64,000 nucleotides of DNA, taken from the NCBI RefSeq assembly GCF_000734965.1, contig NZ_JMTB01000117.1:62001-126000 (forward strand), read 5' to 3'. Of the stretch, positions 45,780 to 52,503 are shown in pieces (within the stretch, counting starts at the first letter, position 1; every line of letters starts with the position of its first letter). The notes under the pieces were generated by a model. The model saw only the letters and a list, made by a program, of their open reading frames with translations, ran no database searches and was not told the DNA's origin. The stretch comes from Trabulsiella guamensis ATCC 49490 (GTDB lineage: Bacteria > Pseudomonadota > Gammaproteobacteria > Enterobacterales > Enterobacteriaceae). The position numbers were made by a program, and so were the translations under genes.

Positions 45780-46020
45780 TTCTGATTAAAAAGTGAGCTT
45801 GTTGCGGGGCGCAACAAGTACAAAAAATAATCAACTCTGATGTGTAGTGGTTAATGTTTCGCGGGATGGTTTTACTGCTGGTTAAATAATGACCTTGTTG
45901 CGGGGCGCAACAAGTACAAAAAAGAATCAGGTTTCGATGTGTTGTGGTTGGGGTCTTGCGGGAGAGTATTGCTGCTGGTTAAAAAATGAGCTTGCTGCGG
46001 GGCGCAGCAAGTACAAATTT
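45780..46020. repeat. three ~96-bp tandem repeats, each with a 9-bp hairpin
   Basis: Hairpin arms CTTGTTGCG / CGCAACAAG around GGG occur at 45798-45818 and 45894-45914. A third copy at 45991-46011 has arms CTTGCTGCG / CGCAGCAAG. Each hairpin is preceded by AAAAAGTGAG, AAATAATGAC or AAAAAATGAG and followed by TACAAA. The third copy changes both arms in step, keeping the pairing. The sequence between hairpins is also partly conserved. This fills the 366-bp gap between the replication gene and the next gene. Confidence 0.85.
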
Positions 46021-46126
46021 TAACCAACTTACAATTTCGTTCTTGGAATTATGAGTTTCGCGTTGTTGGAGATACCAGTGTTTCAGGACTATGCCTGCTC
46101 ATCTTAACTGAGTACAGGTGACAACG

Positions 46127-46849
46127 ATGGCAGAAAAAAATGAGAAAAGAACTGGTGCGCTGCAGTCTGAAATGACGATCGCACTGCATACGAATTACGC
46201 AATCGGGTTATGGCAAGGGCGTCAGCCTGAAAAACAGGACGGTGAAAAGCCTGCAAGGCATGGAATTATCGGTATGCCTCAGTTTTTCCACCGTGCGACT
46301 CTGATTAACCAGGATTCCCTGCGAAATAATCCATGGGCTGATGTTGCTATGTTTAACCTGGAAGAAAAGATCAAGGTTGCATCAGATTCTATGACTGCTT
46401 TGATACAGCAACTTGATGCTGAGATGTCAATGTTGCCGCCTGGTATTACATTGACAGAAGTTGCATCTGTTGAGCCACTTGATATCCAGGTATTTACACG
46501 AACCCCTCTGGGTTACAGGTGTGTGTTTCTGTTAGTAGGATTCGATCAGTTTGCGAAAAAGGCACTACAAGCATCGCATTATGGATTAATTACACGTTCT
46601 CGCCGTGATCATCATCTTAGCGAAGGTGGCAGATTAATTCGTCAGGTCTATGGCTCTGTTTTATCTTATCGCCGTATTGATGCTACCCGGTTTGATGCTG
46701 TGGAAAACAACGAAACATGGAAACAAGCATGCGAGGTGGCGGGAGAGCCAGACTTGTCTGTTCTTCTTGGTGAAAAGCGCTCAGCTTTCTCACCGCCGGT
46801 TAATGAATCGAGCGTAAACCTGCTTCGTATGCGATATCGGGCTGCCTGA
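46127..46849 (+). CDS. PFL_4669-family integrating conjugative element protein
   Basis: A 240-residue protein that I assign to the PFL_4669 ICE family by its pattern (GIIGMPQFFHRATLINQDSLRNNPWADVAMF in two adjoining runs) and by its place before topB. I prefer the ATG at 46127, which follows AGGTGA, to the GTG at 46118. The biochemical role is unknown. It is 13 bases upstream of topB, so the two are cotranscribed. Confidence 0.78.
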   Translation: MAEKNEKRTGALQSEMTIALHTNYAIGLWQGRQPEKQDGEKPARHGIIGMPQFFHRATLINQDSLRNNPWADVAMFNLEEKIKVASDSMTALIQQLDAEMSMLPPGITLTEVASVEPLDIQVFTRTPLGYRCVFLLVGFDQFAKKALQASHYGLITRSRRDHHLSEGGRLIRQVYGSVLSYRRIDATRFDAVENNETWKQACEVAGEPDLSVLLGEKRSAFSPPVNESSVNLLRMRYRAA

Positions 46850-46862
46850 CCGGGGAACCACC

Positions 46863-48872
46863 ATGCGGTTGTTTATCTGCGAAAAGCCCTCACAGGGGCG
46901 AGATCTTGCGAATGTTTTGGGTGCCACCCGACGTGGCGACGGTTTTCTAACTGGTCCTGGCGTCACTGTTACCTGGGCAGTAGGGCATTTGCTGGAGACC
47001 GCATCGCCTGAAGCATACGGTCAACAGTATGGCAAACCATGGTCGCTCTCTGCTCTGCCGATCCTGCCTTCCCCATGGCAGGTGGTGGTAAAAAAGGAGA
47101 CGCAGTCTCAGTTCAAGGTTATTGAGCGGCTGCTGCGCCAGGTCGATGATGTGGTTATCTCCACTGATGCGGACCGGGAAGGAGAAGTAATTGCCCGTGA
47201 ATTGCTGGAATACTGCCGCTGGGACGGTCCTGTACAGCGGCTTTGGCTTTCTGCCCTTGATGAAATGAGCATCCGTGCAGCTCTCCAGGATCTGCGACCG
47301 GGTGCCGAAACTCTTGGAATGTATCATGCGGGACTTGGTCGCGCTCGTGCCGACTGGCTCATTGGAATGAATCTGTCCCGTCTGTATACACTGCTTGCAG
47401 TACAGTCAGGATTCGACGGTGTGATTTCTGTCGGGCGGGTGCAGACTCCCACCCTGGCACTGGTTGTCCGGCGTGATCGGGAGATAGCGACATTCGTCCC
47501 AAAACCTTTCTGGCAGGTTAAGGCGCTTCTGAGTGCGGGAGGGAGAACTTTTCCGGCGCAATGGGTACCTGCAAAGGTTTATACCGACGAAGAAAAACGC
47601 TGTGTACACCAAAATATAGCTCAGCAGGTAGCGCATCTTTGCCGGCAGGCTGGAGCAGCGACCGTAACAGAATGTGAGACGAAGCGTGAAAAAGCGGCAG
47701 CGCCGCTGGCTTTTTCGCTCGGCACTTTACAACAGGCCTGTGGCCTGCTCTGGGATATGTCACCCCAGCAGGTGCTTGACACTGCACAGAGCCTCTATGA
47801 GAAACACAAGGCAACCACTTATCCACGAACTGATTGTGGATACCTTCCTGAGTCTATGCGTGAGGAAATCCCCTCGGTTCTTTCCGCTATTGGTCTGTCT
47901 GATCCAGAGTGTAGTTCTCTTCTTTCAGGTCTAAATACTTCGTTTGTTTCGCGTATATGGAACGACAAAAAAATCACAGCTCACCATGGCATTATCCCTA
48001 CCCGAAACGCGTTTAAGTCTTCTGCGTTAAGTGAGGCAGAGCGAAGGGTATACACCCTTATCCGCCGAAATTATCTGGCACAATTTCTTCCTCTGCACGA
48101 ATCTGATATTACTCGTCTGCAGTTTGACATTGGCGGGCAACTGTTCCGCACAACAGGAAGGACGGAGATTGTAATGGGCTGGAAGGTCCTGTTCAGTAAG
48201 GAGGAAGAGGATAGTGCAGGGGATGATGATCTCAGTATTGAACTTCCTCCTCTCAGGAAGGGTGACCGTTGCGGAGTAAACGGTGCAGAGGTCGTGCAGC
48301 AAATGACTCATCCGCCGGCTCACTATACTTTCGCAACACTCATCGGCGCTATGATGAACGCGTCAGCGTTTGTTACTGATATTGCTCTTCGTAAAGTACT
48401 GAAGGACAACGCCGGATTAGGTACGGAAGCCACCCGTGCTGGTATCGTTGAGCAACTGCTGAACCGCAGATTTATTGTGCGCAAAGGTAAGCAGCTTCGC
48501 GCGACTGATCTTGGTGCTGATGTCATTGATGCTCTGCCCTCGCAGTTAACCGACCCCGGAATGACTGCACTTTGGGAACAGGCTCTGGATGAAGTAGCAG
48601 AAGGACGCCTTACCCTGAATGATTTTTTGCAGCGACAGGTCGGATGGACCCGTAACCTTGTCAGCATGGGAGGACAGCAGCGGGTGAGCATTAGAATACT
48701 ACCCGCACCATCGTGCCCTTTATGTGGGGGGAAAACTCGCCTAAAAAAAGGACAGAAAGGAGAGTTTTGGGGGTGTACTCGTTATCCTGATTGCAAAGGA
48801 ATCATCAACAACGACACCCAGAAACGTAAAAGCGCGCGTAGCTCTAAGGCTGTAAAACCAAAGAATAATTAA
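46863..48872 (+). CDS. topB: ICE type IA DNA topoisomerase III (TopB)
   Basis: A 669-residue topoisomerase III. The TOPRIM domain starts at the N-terminus (MRLFICEKPSQGRDLANVLG) with the acidic motif STDADREGEV; the catalytic tyrosine is Tyr320 in TTYPRTDCG. The C-terminus has a C4 zinc ribbon (CPLCGGKTRLKKG, then GCTRYPDCKG). ICE-encoded TopB enzymes decatenate replicating or transferring DNA. A 628-bp non-coding stretch follows. Confidence 0.95.
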   Translation: MRLFICEKPSQGRDLANVLGATRRGDGFLTGPGVTVTWAVGHLLETASPEAYGQQYGKPWSLSALPILPSPWQVVVKKETQSQFKVIERLLRQVDDVVISTDADREGEVIARELLEYCRWDGPVQRLWLSALDEMSIRAALQDLRPGAETLGMYHAGLGRARADWLIGMNLSRLYTLLAVQSGFDGVISVGRVQTPTLALVVRRDREIATFVPKPFWQVKALLSAGGRTFPAQWVPAKVYTDEEKRCVHQNIAQQVAHLCRQAGAATVTECETKREKAAAPLAFSLGTLQQACGLLWDMSPQQVLDTAQSLYEKHKATTYPRTDCGYLPESMREEIPSVLSAIGLSDPECSSLLSGLNTSFVSRIWNDKKITAHHGIIPTRNAFKSSALSEAERRVYTLIRRNYLAQFLPLHESDITRLQFDIGGQLFRTTGRTEIVMGWKVLFSKEEEDSAGDDDLSIELPPLRKGDRCGVNGAEVVQQMTHPPAHYTFATLIGAMMNASAFVTDIALRKVLKDNAGLGTEATRAGIVEQLLNRRFIVRKGKQLRATDLGADVIDALPSQLTDPGMTALWEQALDEVAEGRLTLNDFLQRQVGWTRNLVSMGGQQRVSIRILPAPSCPLCGGKTRLKKGQKGEFWGCTRYPDCKGIINNDTQKRKSARSSKAVKPKNN

Positions 48873-48879
48873 TTCCTTG

Positions 48880-49152
48880 TCTCTCATTGCGGGGACAGGA
48901 TGCCTTTGCTATTGTTGCGACGGCTCTGAAGCCGCACCCCGTGACTGCGGGTCCTGTGAGCATCAAATGCAGTGCTTGCAGGATACAGTCTTGTTGGCCG
49001 CGTCCACACCTGAACGTGAGTCAAAAAGGCACAAAACTCCGTGAAACCGTGCCGGGTCCTGAACACACCCCCGGAGCAACTGCGTAAGCAGGTCAACATC
49101 AGGTCTAATGGTGCAGACCTCACAGGCGGTGCCGAAAGGTGCCGCTTTTTTT
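48880..49152 (+). ncRNA. structured non-coding region ending in a strong terminator
   Basis: No plausible protein frame. Stems include GACGGC / GCCG near 48.92 kb, AGGTCT / AGACCT (49101-49106 and 49115-49120) and the final terminator. The region may be the topB 3' UTR or a separate small RNA; no promoter is clearly visible, so the 5' end is open. Confidence 0.4.
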
Positions 49153-49153
49153 A
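49126..49153 (+). terminator. intrinsic terminator with GAAA tetraloop, downstream of topB
   Basis: Stem GCGGTGCC / GGTGCCGC (eight pairs including two G-U wobbles) closed by the tetraloop GAAA, followed by TTTTTTTATTTTTT. It ends transcripts from the topB side. Confidence 0.85.
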
Positions 49154-49259
49154 TTTTTTGGCATTGATGATTTTTTACGCACACCGGCGTTGACATCTGC
49201 TGCGTCTGAATAAATGATAAAGAGGCTAATCGTTGTCATCGACAACTGCCAATGCCCTG

Positions 49260-49335
49260 GTGATTTGAGAAGGGCGCCTTCGGGTAATCACATGCCAATG
49301 CCACATAAAACCTGAGAGTGGCGCCTTCGGGTGGT
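49260..49335 (+). ncRNA. tandem UUCG-tetraloop motif, STAXI-like, between topB and the STY4534-type gene
   Basis: Two 20-nt copies of TGAGA-NN-GGCGCCTTCGGGT (49266-49285 and 49313-49332), each closed by a short flanking stem that differs between copies: GTGATT / AATCAC in the first, ACC / GGT in the second. Each has CC-TTCG-GG, a UUCG tetraloop in RNA. The repeats TGCCAATGCC at 49247 and 49293 flank the first copy. Tandem pseudoknot motifs with UUCG loops near ssb and topoisomerase genes are known as STAXI; the match is from memory. Confidence 0.55.
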
Positions 49336-49338
49336 AAA

Positions 49339-49453
49339 CCTGTTTAACCTCTGAGAACAGGTACTCCTGGCGAGTTGAGGTCCATTTCACAAATACAGCC
49401 AGTCGGCAAAAATTTGCTGACTTCCCTGCGGGAAACGTTATCCCGCAAGGGAT
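49339..49453 (+). promoter_or_regulatory. leader hairpins upstream of the STY4534-type gene
   Basis: Three small hairpins: CCTGTT / AACAGG (49339-49344 and 49356-49361), TTCCC / GGGAA (49422-49434) and ATCCC / GGGAT (49440-49453). The last two share TCCC/GGGA arms and so could also pair alternatively with each other. They precede the start codon by about 50 bases. Confidence 0.4.
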
Positions 49454-49500
49454 AGATGTTTCTCCGCTACCAGTTTAGTTTTCACTCCGGAGATAACATC

Positions 49501-49992
49501 ATGACTGCTACTACAACTGCATCTTCTTCCACCACCTCTTCCTCTGCCAGCCAGAAAAAAGAGTATTTCAATCTTAACGTAAGCGGTATCGGCTACCTGA
49601 GCTCGATTCGTCGTGTACAGGGCCAAAACGGTGAATTTACCTGCGCTGTCATTAATGCCCTGACTGGTCCTACCGACAATGCGTCATACACTCGTTTCGA
49701 TGTCACTGTTGCGGGCCCAGAGGCTACAAAACTCATCAACCGCTGCCAGAAGGCCGTGGATGAAGAGGAAAAAGTATTGCTGGGGTTTGTGCTGAGCGGC
49801 CTGAAAGCTGACGTGTTTACCCTTCAGTCGGGTGAACATTCCGGTGAATCCAGACCTTCTCTGAAGGCTCGCCTGATTAAGGTCGAGTTCATTAAGAAAG
49901 GCCAGGAAGTCGTTTACACAGCGCCAAATGCATCTCAAACCCCGGAACAAGGTTCTGCGGCTCCTAAAGACTACGATCCGAACTCGTTTTAA
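49501..49992 (+). CDS. STY4534-family ICE replication protein (DUF3577)
   Basis: A 163-residue protein. A Thr/Ser-rich N-terminus is followed by KKEYFNLNVSGIGYLSSIRR and a beta-rich core that I recognise as the STY4534/DUF3577 ICE family. The acidic-free tail ends in PKDYDPNSF. It looks like a single-strand-binding fold, but that is inference. The ATG at 49501 is preceded by CCGGAGA; an in-frame ATG at 49456 lies in the leader hairpins. It opens the unit containing ssb. Confidence 0.8.
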   Translation: MTATTTASSSTTSSSASQKKEYFNLNVSGIGYLSSIRRVQGQNGEFTCAVINALTGPTDNASYTRFDVTVAGPEATKLINRCQKAVDEEEKVLLGFVLSGLKADVFTLQSGEHSGESRPSLKARLIKVEFIKKGQEVVYTAPNASQTPEQGSAAPKDYDPNSF

Positions 49993-50064
49993 TTCTTTTT
50001 TCTTACATCCGGTAAATCTCTTTCGGGAGATTTACCTCTCTCGATAACGTAACGGAGCTCTCGC

Positions 50065-50268
50065 ATGGGAAATCCATTCGGTTTACTGGCTTCAGAAGCT
50101 GGGTATCAATTACAGATCCAGGTTCTGTCCAGTCAGCGCGGTTTTTATATCGGAACCGCGAACGAAATGGGGCCCGTGTCCCGTGAGTCAGTCGAATACT
50201 ACAAAACCAGTCTGCAGGCCGATATTGCTCTTGAAAAAGGGGAATGGACGCAGCGTGAATATGATTAG
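50065..50268 (+). CDS. small ICE protein of unknown function, 67 aa
   Basis: No family recognised. A short soluble protein ([20 protein letters not shown], ending [10 protein letters not shown]) between the STY4534-type gene and ssb, with a good ribosome site (ACGGAG) and 17 bases before ssb. Part of the same transcription unit. Confidence 0.7.
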   Translation: MGNPFGLLASEAGYQLQIQVLSSQRGFYIGTANEMGPVSRESVEYYKTSLQADIALEKGEWTQREYD

Positions 50269-50285
50269 GTACAGGAGATTACATC

Positions 50286-50843
50286 ATGGCAAGTCGCGGA
50301 ATTAACAAAGTTATTCTCGTTGGCCATCTCGGTCAGGACCCCGAAGTACGTTATATGCCCAATAGCACAGCTGTTACAGGGTTCAGTATTGCAACGTCGG
50401 AGTCATGGCGTGATAAACAAAGCGGTGAAATGAAGGAAAACACTGAGTGGCATCGCGTTGTATTGTTTGGCAAACTCGCCGAAATAGCTGGTGAATATCT
50501 GAAAAAAGGTTCACAGGTATACATTGAAGGCCATCTGCGGACCCGCAAATGGACTGATAATGGCGGGGTTGAACGCTGGACAACAGAAGTTGTGGTTGGT
50601 GTGAACGGGACGATGCAGATGCTGGGTAGTCGTAATGCCCCTGCAGGTACCGGCAATGCTCAGCAGCCTGGGCAGGCTCAAGGTGGTTGGGGGCAGCCTC
50701 AGCAGCCTCAGCCTCAGCAGCCTCAGCAGTCAGCTGCGCCACACAATCCTGCTAATGAACCTCCGATGGATTTTGATGATGACATACCGTTCCTGGGGCA
50801 TGGTTACGGGATCTGCCGAAAAGCGATCTACGCCATTTCCTGA
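50286..50843 (+). CDS. ssb: ICE single-stranded DNA-binding protein
   Basis: A 185-residue SSB. The OB-fold domain (about 1-112) begins [20 protein letters not shown] and includes [21 protein letters not shown] Gln/Pro-rich linker has QPQQ repeats (about 130-155). The acidic tip [11 protein letters not shown], which recruits partner proteins in bacterial SSBs, is present but not terminal: 16 residues follow ([16 protein letters not shown]). Extensions after the tip occur in ICE SSBs as I recall. A strong terminator follows. Confidence 0.93.
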   Translation: MASRGINKVILVGHLGQDPEVRYMPNSTAVTGFSIATSESWRDKQSGEMKENTEWHRVVLFGKLAEIAGEYLKKGSQVYIEGHLRTRKWTDNGGVERWTTEVVVGVNGTMQMLGSRNAPAGTGNAQQPGQAQGGWGQPQQPQPQQPQQSAAPHNPANEPPMDFDDDIPFLGHGYGICRKAIYAIS

Positions 50844-50858
50844 TACGATTTTACAGAT

Positions 50859-50884
50859 GCGCCAGTTTGACTGGCGCTTTTTTT
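50859..50884 (+). terminator. intrinsic terminator after ssb
   Basis: Perfect 7-bp stem GCGCCAG / CTGGCGC, five-base loop and a run of seven or more T, 16 bases after the ssb stop. Confidence 0.9.
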
Positions 50885-50958
50885 AACTTCAGTTGAACTG
50901 CTGGCAGGGGGCTGGAAGAACCACAACATACTTCTTCTCCCCTCTGCTGAATGACAAT

Positions 50959-51016
50959 GTATAGCAATTTGCTACCATGTGCGCTAGTATTAGTGTATAG
51001 TAATTTGTTACCAAGT
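50959..51016 (+). promoter_or_regulatory. paired operator-like repeats upstream of the tacAT-like pair
   Basis: Two 22-nt direct repeats, GTATAGCAATTTGCTACCATGT (written in two halves: GTATAGCAATT and TGCTACCATGT) at 50959-50980 and a four-mismatch copy at 50995-51016, 36 bp apart. The first contains the perfect dyad TAGCAA-T-TTGCTA. Position just upstream of the antitoxin fits autorepression by the antitoxin-toxin complex. Confidence 0.6.
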
Positions 51017-51025
51017 GGAGGCGTT

Positions 51026-51310
51026 ATGCAAACTACTGTCCGTAAATCCGTTCGTGATAAGCAAATTAATCTCCGGGCCACTGATGAAGAACGTGCGGTG
51101 ATTGATTATGCCGCAAGTCTGGTAAATAAAAATCGTACTGATTTCATCCTTGAGAAGGCTGTGCATGAGGCCCAAAACATTATTCTGGATCAGCGAGTGT
51201 TTGTCCTTGATGATGCCCGTTACCAGGCATTCATTAAGCAGCTCGAAGCTCCTGTGCAGAATGCTGAAGGTCGGCAGCGGCTGATGGATGCAAAACCTGA
51301 ATGGAAATAA
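51026..51310 (+). CDS. tacA: DUF1778 antitoxin, TacA-like
   Basis: A 94-residue DUF1778 protein: ribbon-helix-helix N-terminus (KQINLRATDEERAVIDYAAS) and a C-terminal toxin-binding tail. In TacAT systems it neutralises the acetyltransferase toxin and represses the operon. The start at 51026 follows GGAGG; upstream ATGs lie in the operator repeats. Its end overlaps the toxin gene by 10 bases. Confidence 0.9.
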   Translation: MQTTVRKSVRDKQINLRATDEERAVIDYAASLVNKNRTDFILEKAVHEAQNIILDQRVFVLDDARYQAFIKQLEAPVQNAEGRQRLMDAKPEWK

Positions 51311-51783
51311 ATGTCACTGCGCCTGCTTTACTGACAGAAGAACATATTCTTTTGCCGTTCGATTGCGGGAATGAGGTACTTGATGACTGGCTTCGCCGGC
51401 GTGCGATGAAGAATCAACATCTCAATGCTTCCCGTACATTCGTCATCTGTCCTGAAGGTACCATGCGTGTAGTGGGTTATTATTCCATCGCAACTGGCTC
51501 AGTGAGTCATGTCGATTTGAGTCGTAGCTTGCGGCAGAATATGCCGGATCCAGTGCCGATTGTTTTGTTGGGTCGCCTTGCAGTTGATGTATGTACTCAA
51601 GGACATAATTTCGGAAAATGGTTGCTGAATGATGCAGTGATACGTGTCTCGAATCTGGCGGATCAAGTCGGAATCAAGGCTATCATGGTACATGCAATCA
51701 ATGAGCGGGCTAAAGCATTCTATGAATACTTTGGTTTTGTTCAGTCACCGGTTGCGGCTAACACGTTGTTCTACAAATTATGA
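51301..51783 (+). CDS. tacT: GNAT acetyltransferase toxin, TacT-like
   Basis: A 160-residue GNAT-fold protein. Seen are the segment LDDWLRRRAMKNQHLNASRT, the beta-strand core GYYSIATGSV, VLLGRLAVDVCTQGHNFGKW (acetyl-CoA site, here with G-HNFGK rather than the usual GxGxG/A) and the C-terminal AFYEYFGF. TacT-type toxins acetylate the amino group of charged tRNAs and stop translation. The overlapping antitoxin supports a toxin-antitoxin role, likely in stabilising the ICE. Confidence 0.88.
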   Translation: MEINVTAPALLTEEHILLPFDCGNEVLDDWLRRRAMKNQHLNASRTFVICPEGTMRVVGYYSIATGSVSHVDLSRSLRQNMPDPVPIVLLGRLAVDVCTQGHNFGKWLLNDAVIRVSNLADQVGIKAIMVHAINERAKAFYEYFGFVQSPVAANTLFYKL

Positions 51784-51988
51784 TAGTTTCAAATATGTAA
51801 CATTCCGTTATTCTTTGAATCTGGTTTTCACAGGCTGAGTGTTCTGACTTCAGTTACCGAATTTACTCAGCATCTTTCAAAGTGATGTGAGTTCTTTGTC
51901 AACTGATGAATGCTACCAGTGATTCCAGCAGAGGCAGGGATTGTTCAGCGTCAGAATATAAAGAAGACGATGTTTGTAGAGGCCAGAA

Positions 51989-52237
51989 ATGACTATTTCT
52001 GCTAAAAATGTACGATTTGATGAGACCACCATGTGGGTCGAATTAAACGATGGCAGGGTGATGGGCGTACCAATCGCCTGGTTTCCTCGTCTGCTGAATG
52101 CCACAGACAAAGAACGTAATGACTATAAACTGAGTAAACGTGGTATTCACTGGGATAATCTCGATGAGGATATCTCAGTCGATGGCTTGCTTGCTGGCCA
52201 TGGTGATGTGACCCATGTTCCACATCGCGTAGCCTGA
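51989..52237 (+). CDS. DUF2442-domain protein, 82 aa
   Basis: A short DUF2442 protein: VRFDETTMWVELNDGRVMGV, then PIAWFPRLLNA and the C-terminal WDNLDEDISVDGLL. DUF2442 genes usually follow a DUF4160 gene, often called a toxin-antitoxin-like pair. No DUF4160 gene is present in the 205 bp upstream, so this is a solitary copy. A terminator follows. Confidence 0.85.
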   Translation: MTISAKNVRFDETTMWVELNDGRVMGVPIAWFPRLLNATDKERNDYKLSKRGIHWDNLDEDISVDGLLAGHGDVTHVPHRVA

Positions 52238-52260
52238 TAATGACTAAGTTGTAGACTAAG

Positions 52261-52290
52261 GCGTCGGATTTTCCGGCGCTTTTCTTTTTA
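52261..52290 (+). terminator. intrinsic terminator after the DUF2442 gene
   Basis: Stem GCGTCGGA / TCCGGCGC (eight pairs, one G-T wobble) with a three-base loop, followed by TTTTCTTTTT. It separates the accessory genes from the pilus operon. Confidence 0.85.
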
Positions 52291-52439
52291 AGGTATTGCC
52301 AACTGGCTGGATTAATCGGTCTCGTGTAGCTCCTTTCCCTGCTCCCGAAAACGGTGATAACCCTTGAAACTGGATATCCTGGTCTTTAGCGGTTGCCCCA
52401 CCGAGGAAATTTTCTTCAGTTCGCAGTAATAGTTTTGCA

Positions 52440-52498
52440 TTGTCCGAAAAGGCATCCCCGCCAGAATATCCGACTTGTTTCGGACAACTCCTGGGGAT
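52440..52498 (+). promoter_or_regulatory. pilL leader: 10-bp inverted repeat with possible pseudoknot over the ribosome site
   Basis: TTGTCCGAAA (52440-52449) and TTTCGGACAA (52478-52487) are perfect inverted copies enclosing 28 bases. The loop holds ATCCCC (52454-52459), complementary to GGGGAT (52493-52498) just before the pilL ATG. The two pairings could form a pseudoknot that hides the weak ribosome site. No clear promoter or regulator is recognised. Confidence 0.5.
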
Positions 52499-52503
52499 TC
52501 CTG

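Noticed and set aside
45780..46020. CRISPR-like array
   Set aside because: Only three units, about 96 bp long, with the inter-hairpin sequence itself partly conserved, and no cas genes. This is a tandem repeat, not repeat-spacer structure.
51907..51991. 28-codon frame ending on the start of the DUF2442 gene, a possible DUF4160 partner
   Set aside because: Its sequence has none of the DUF4160 features and no clear ribosome site; too short to support.
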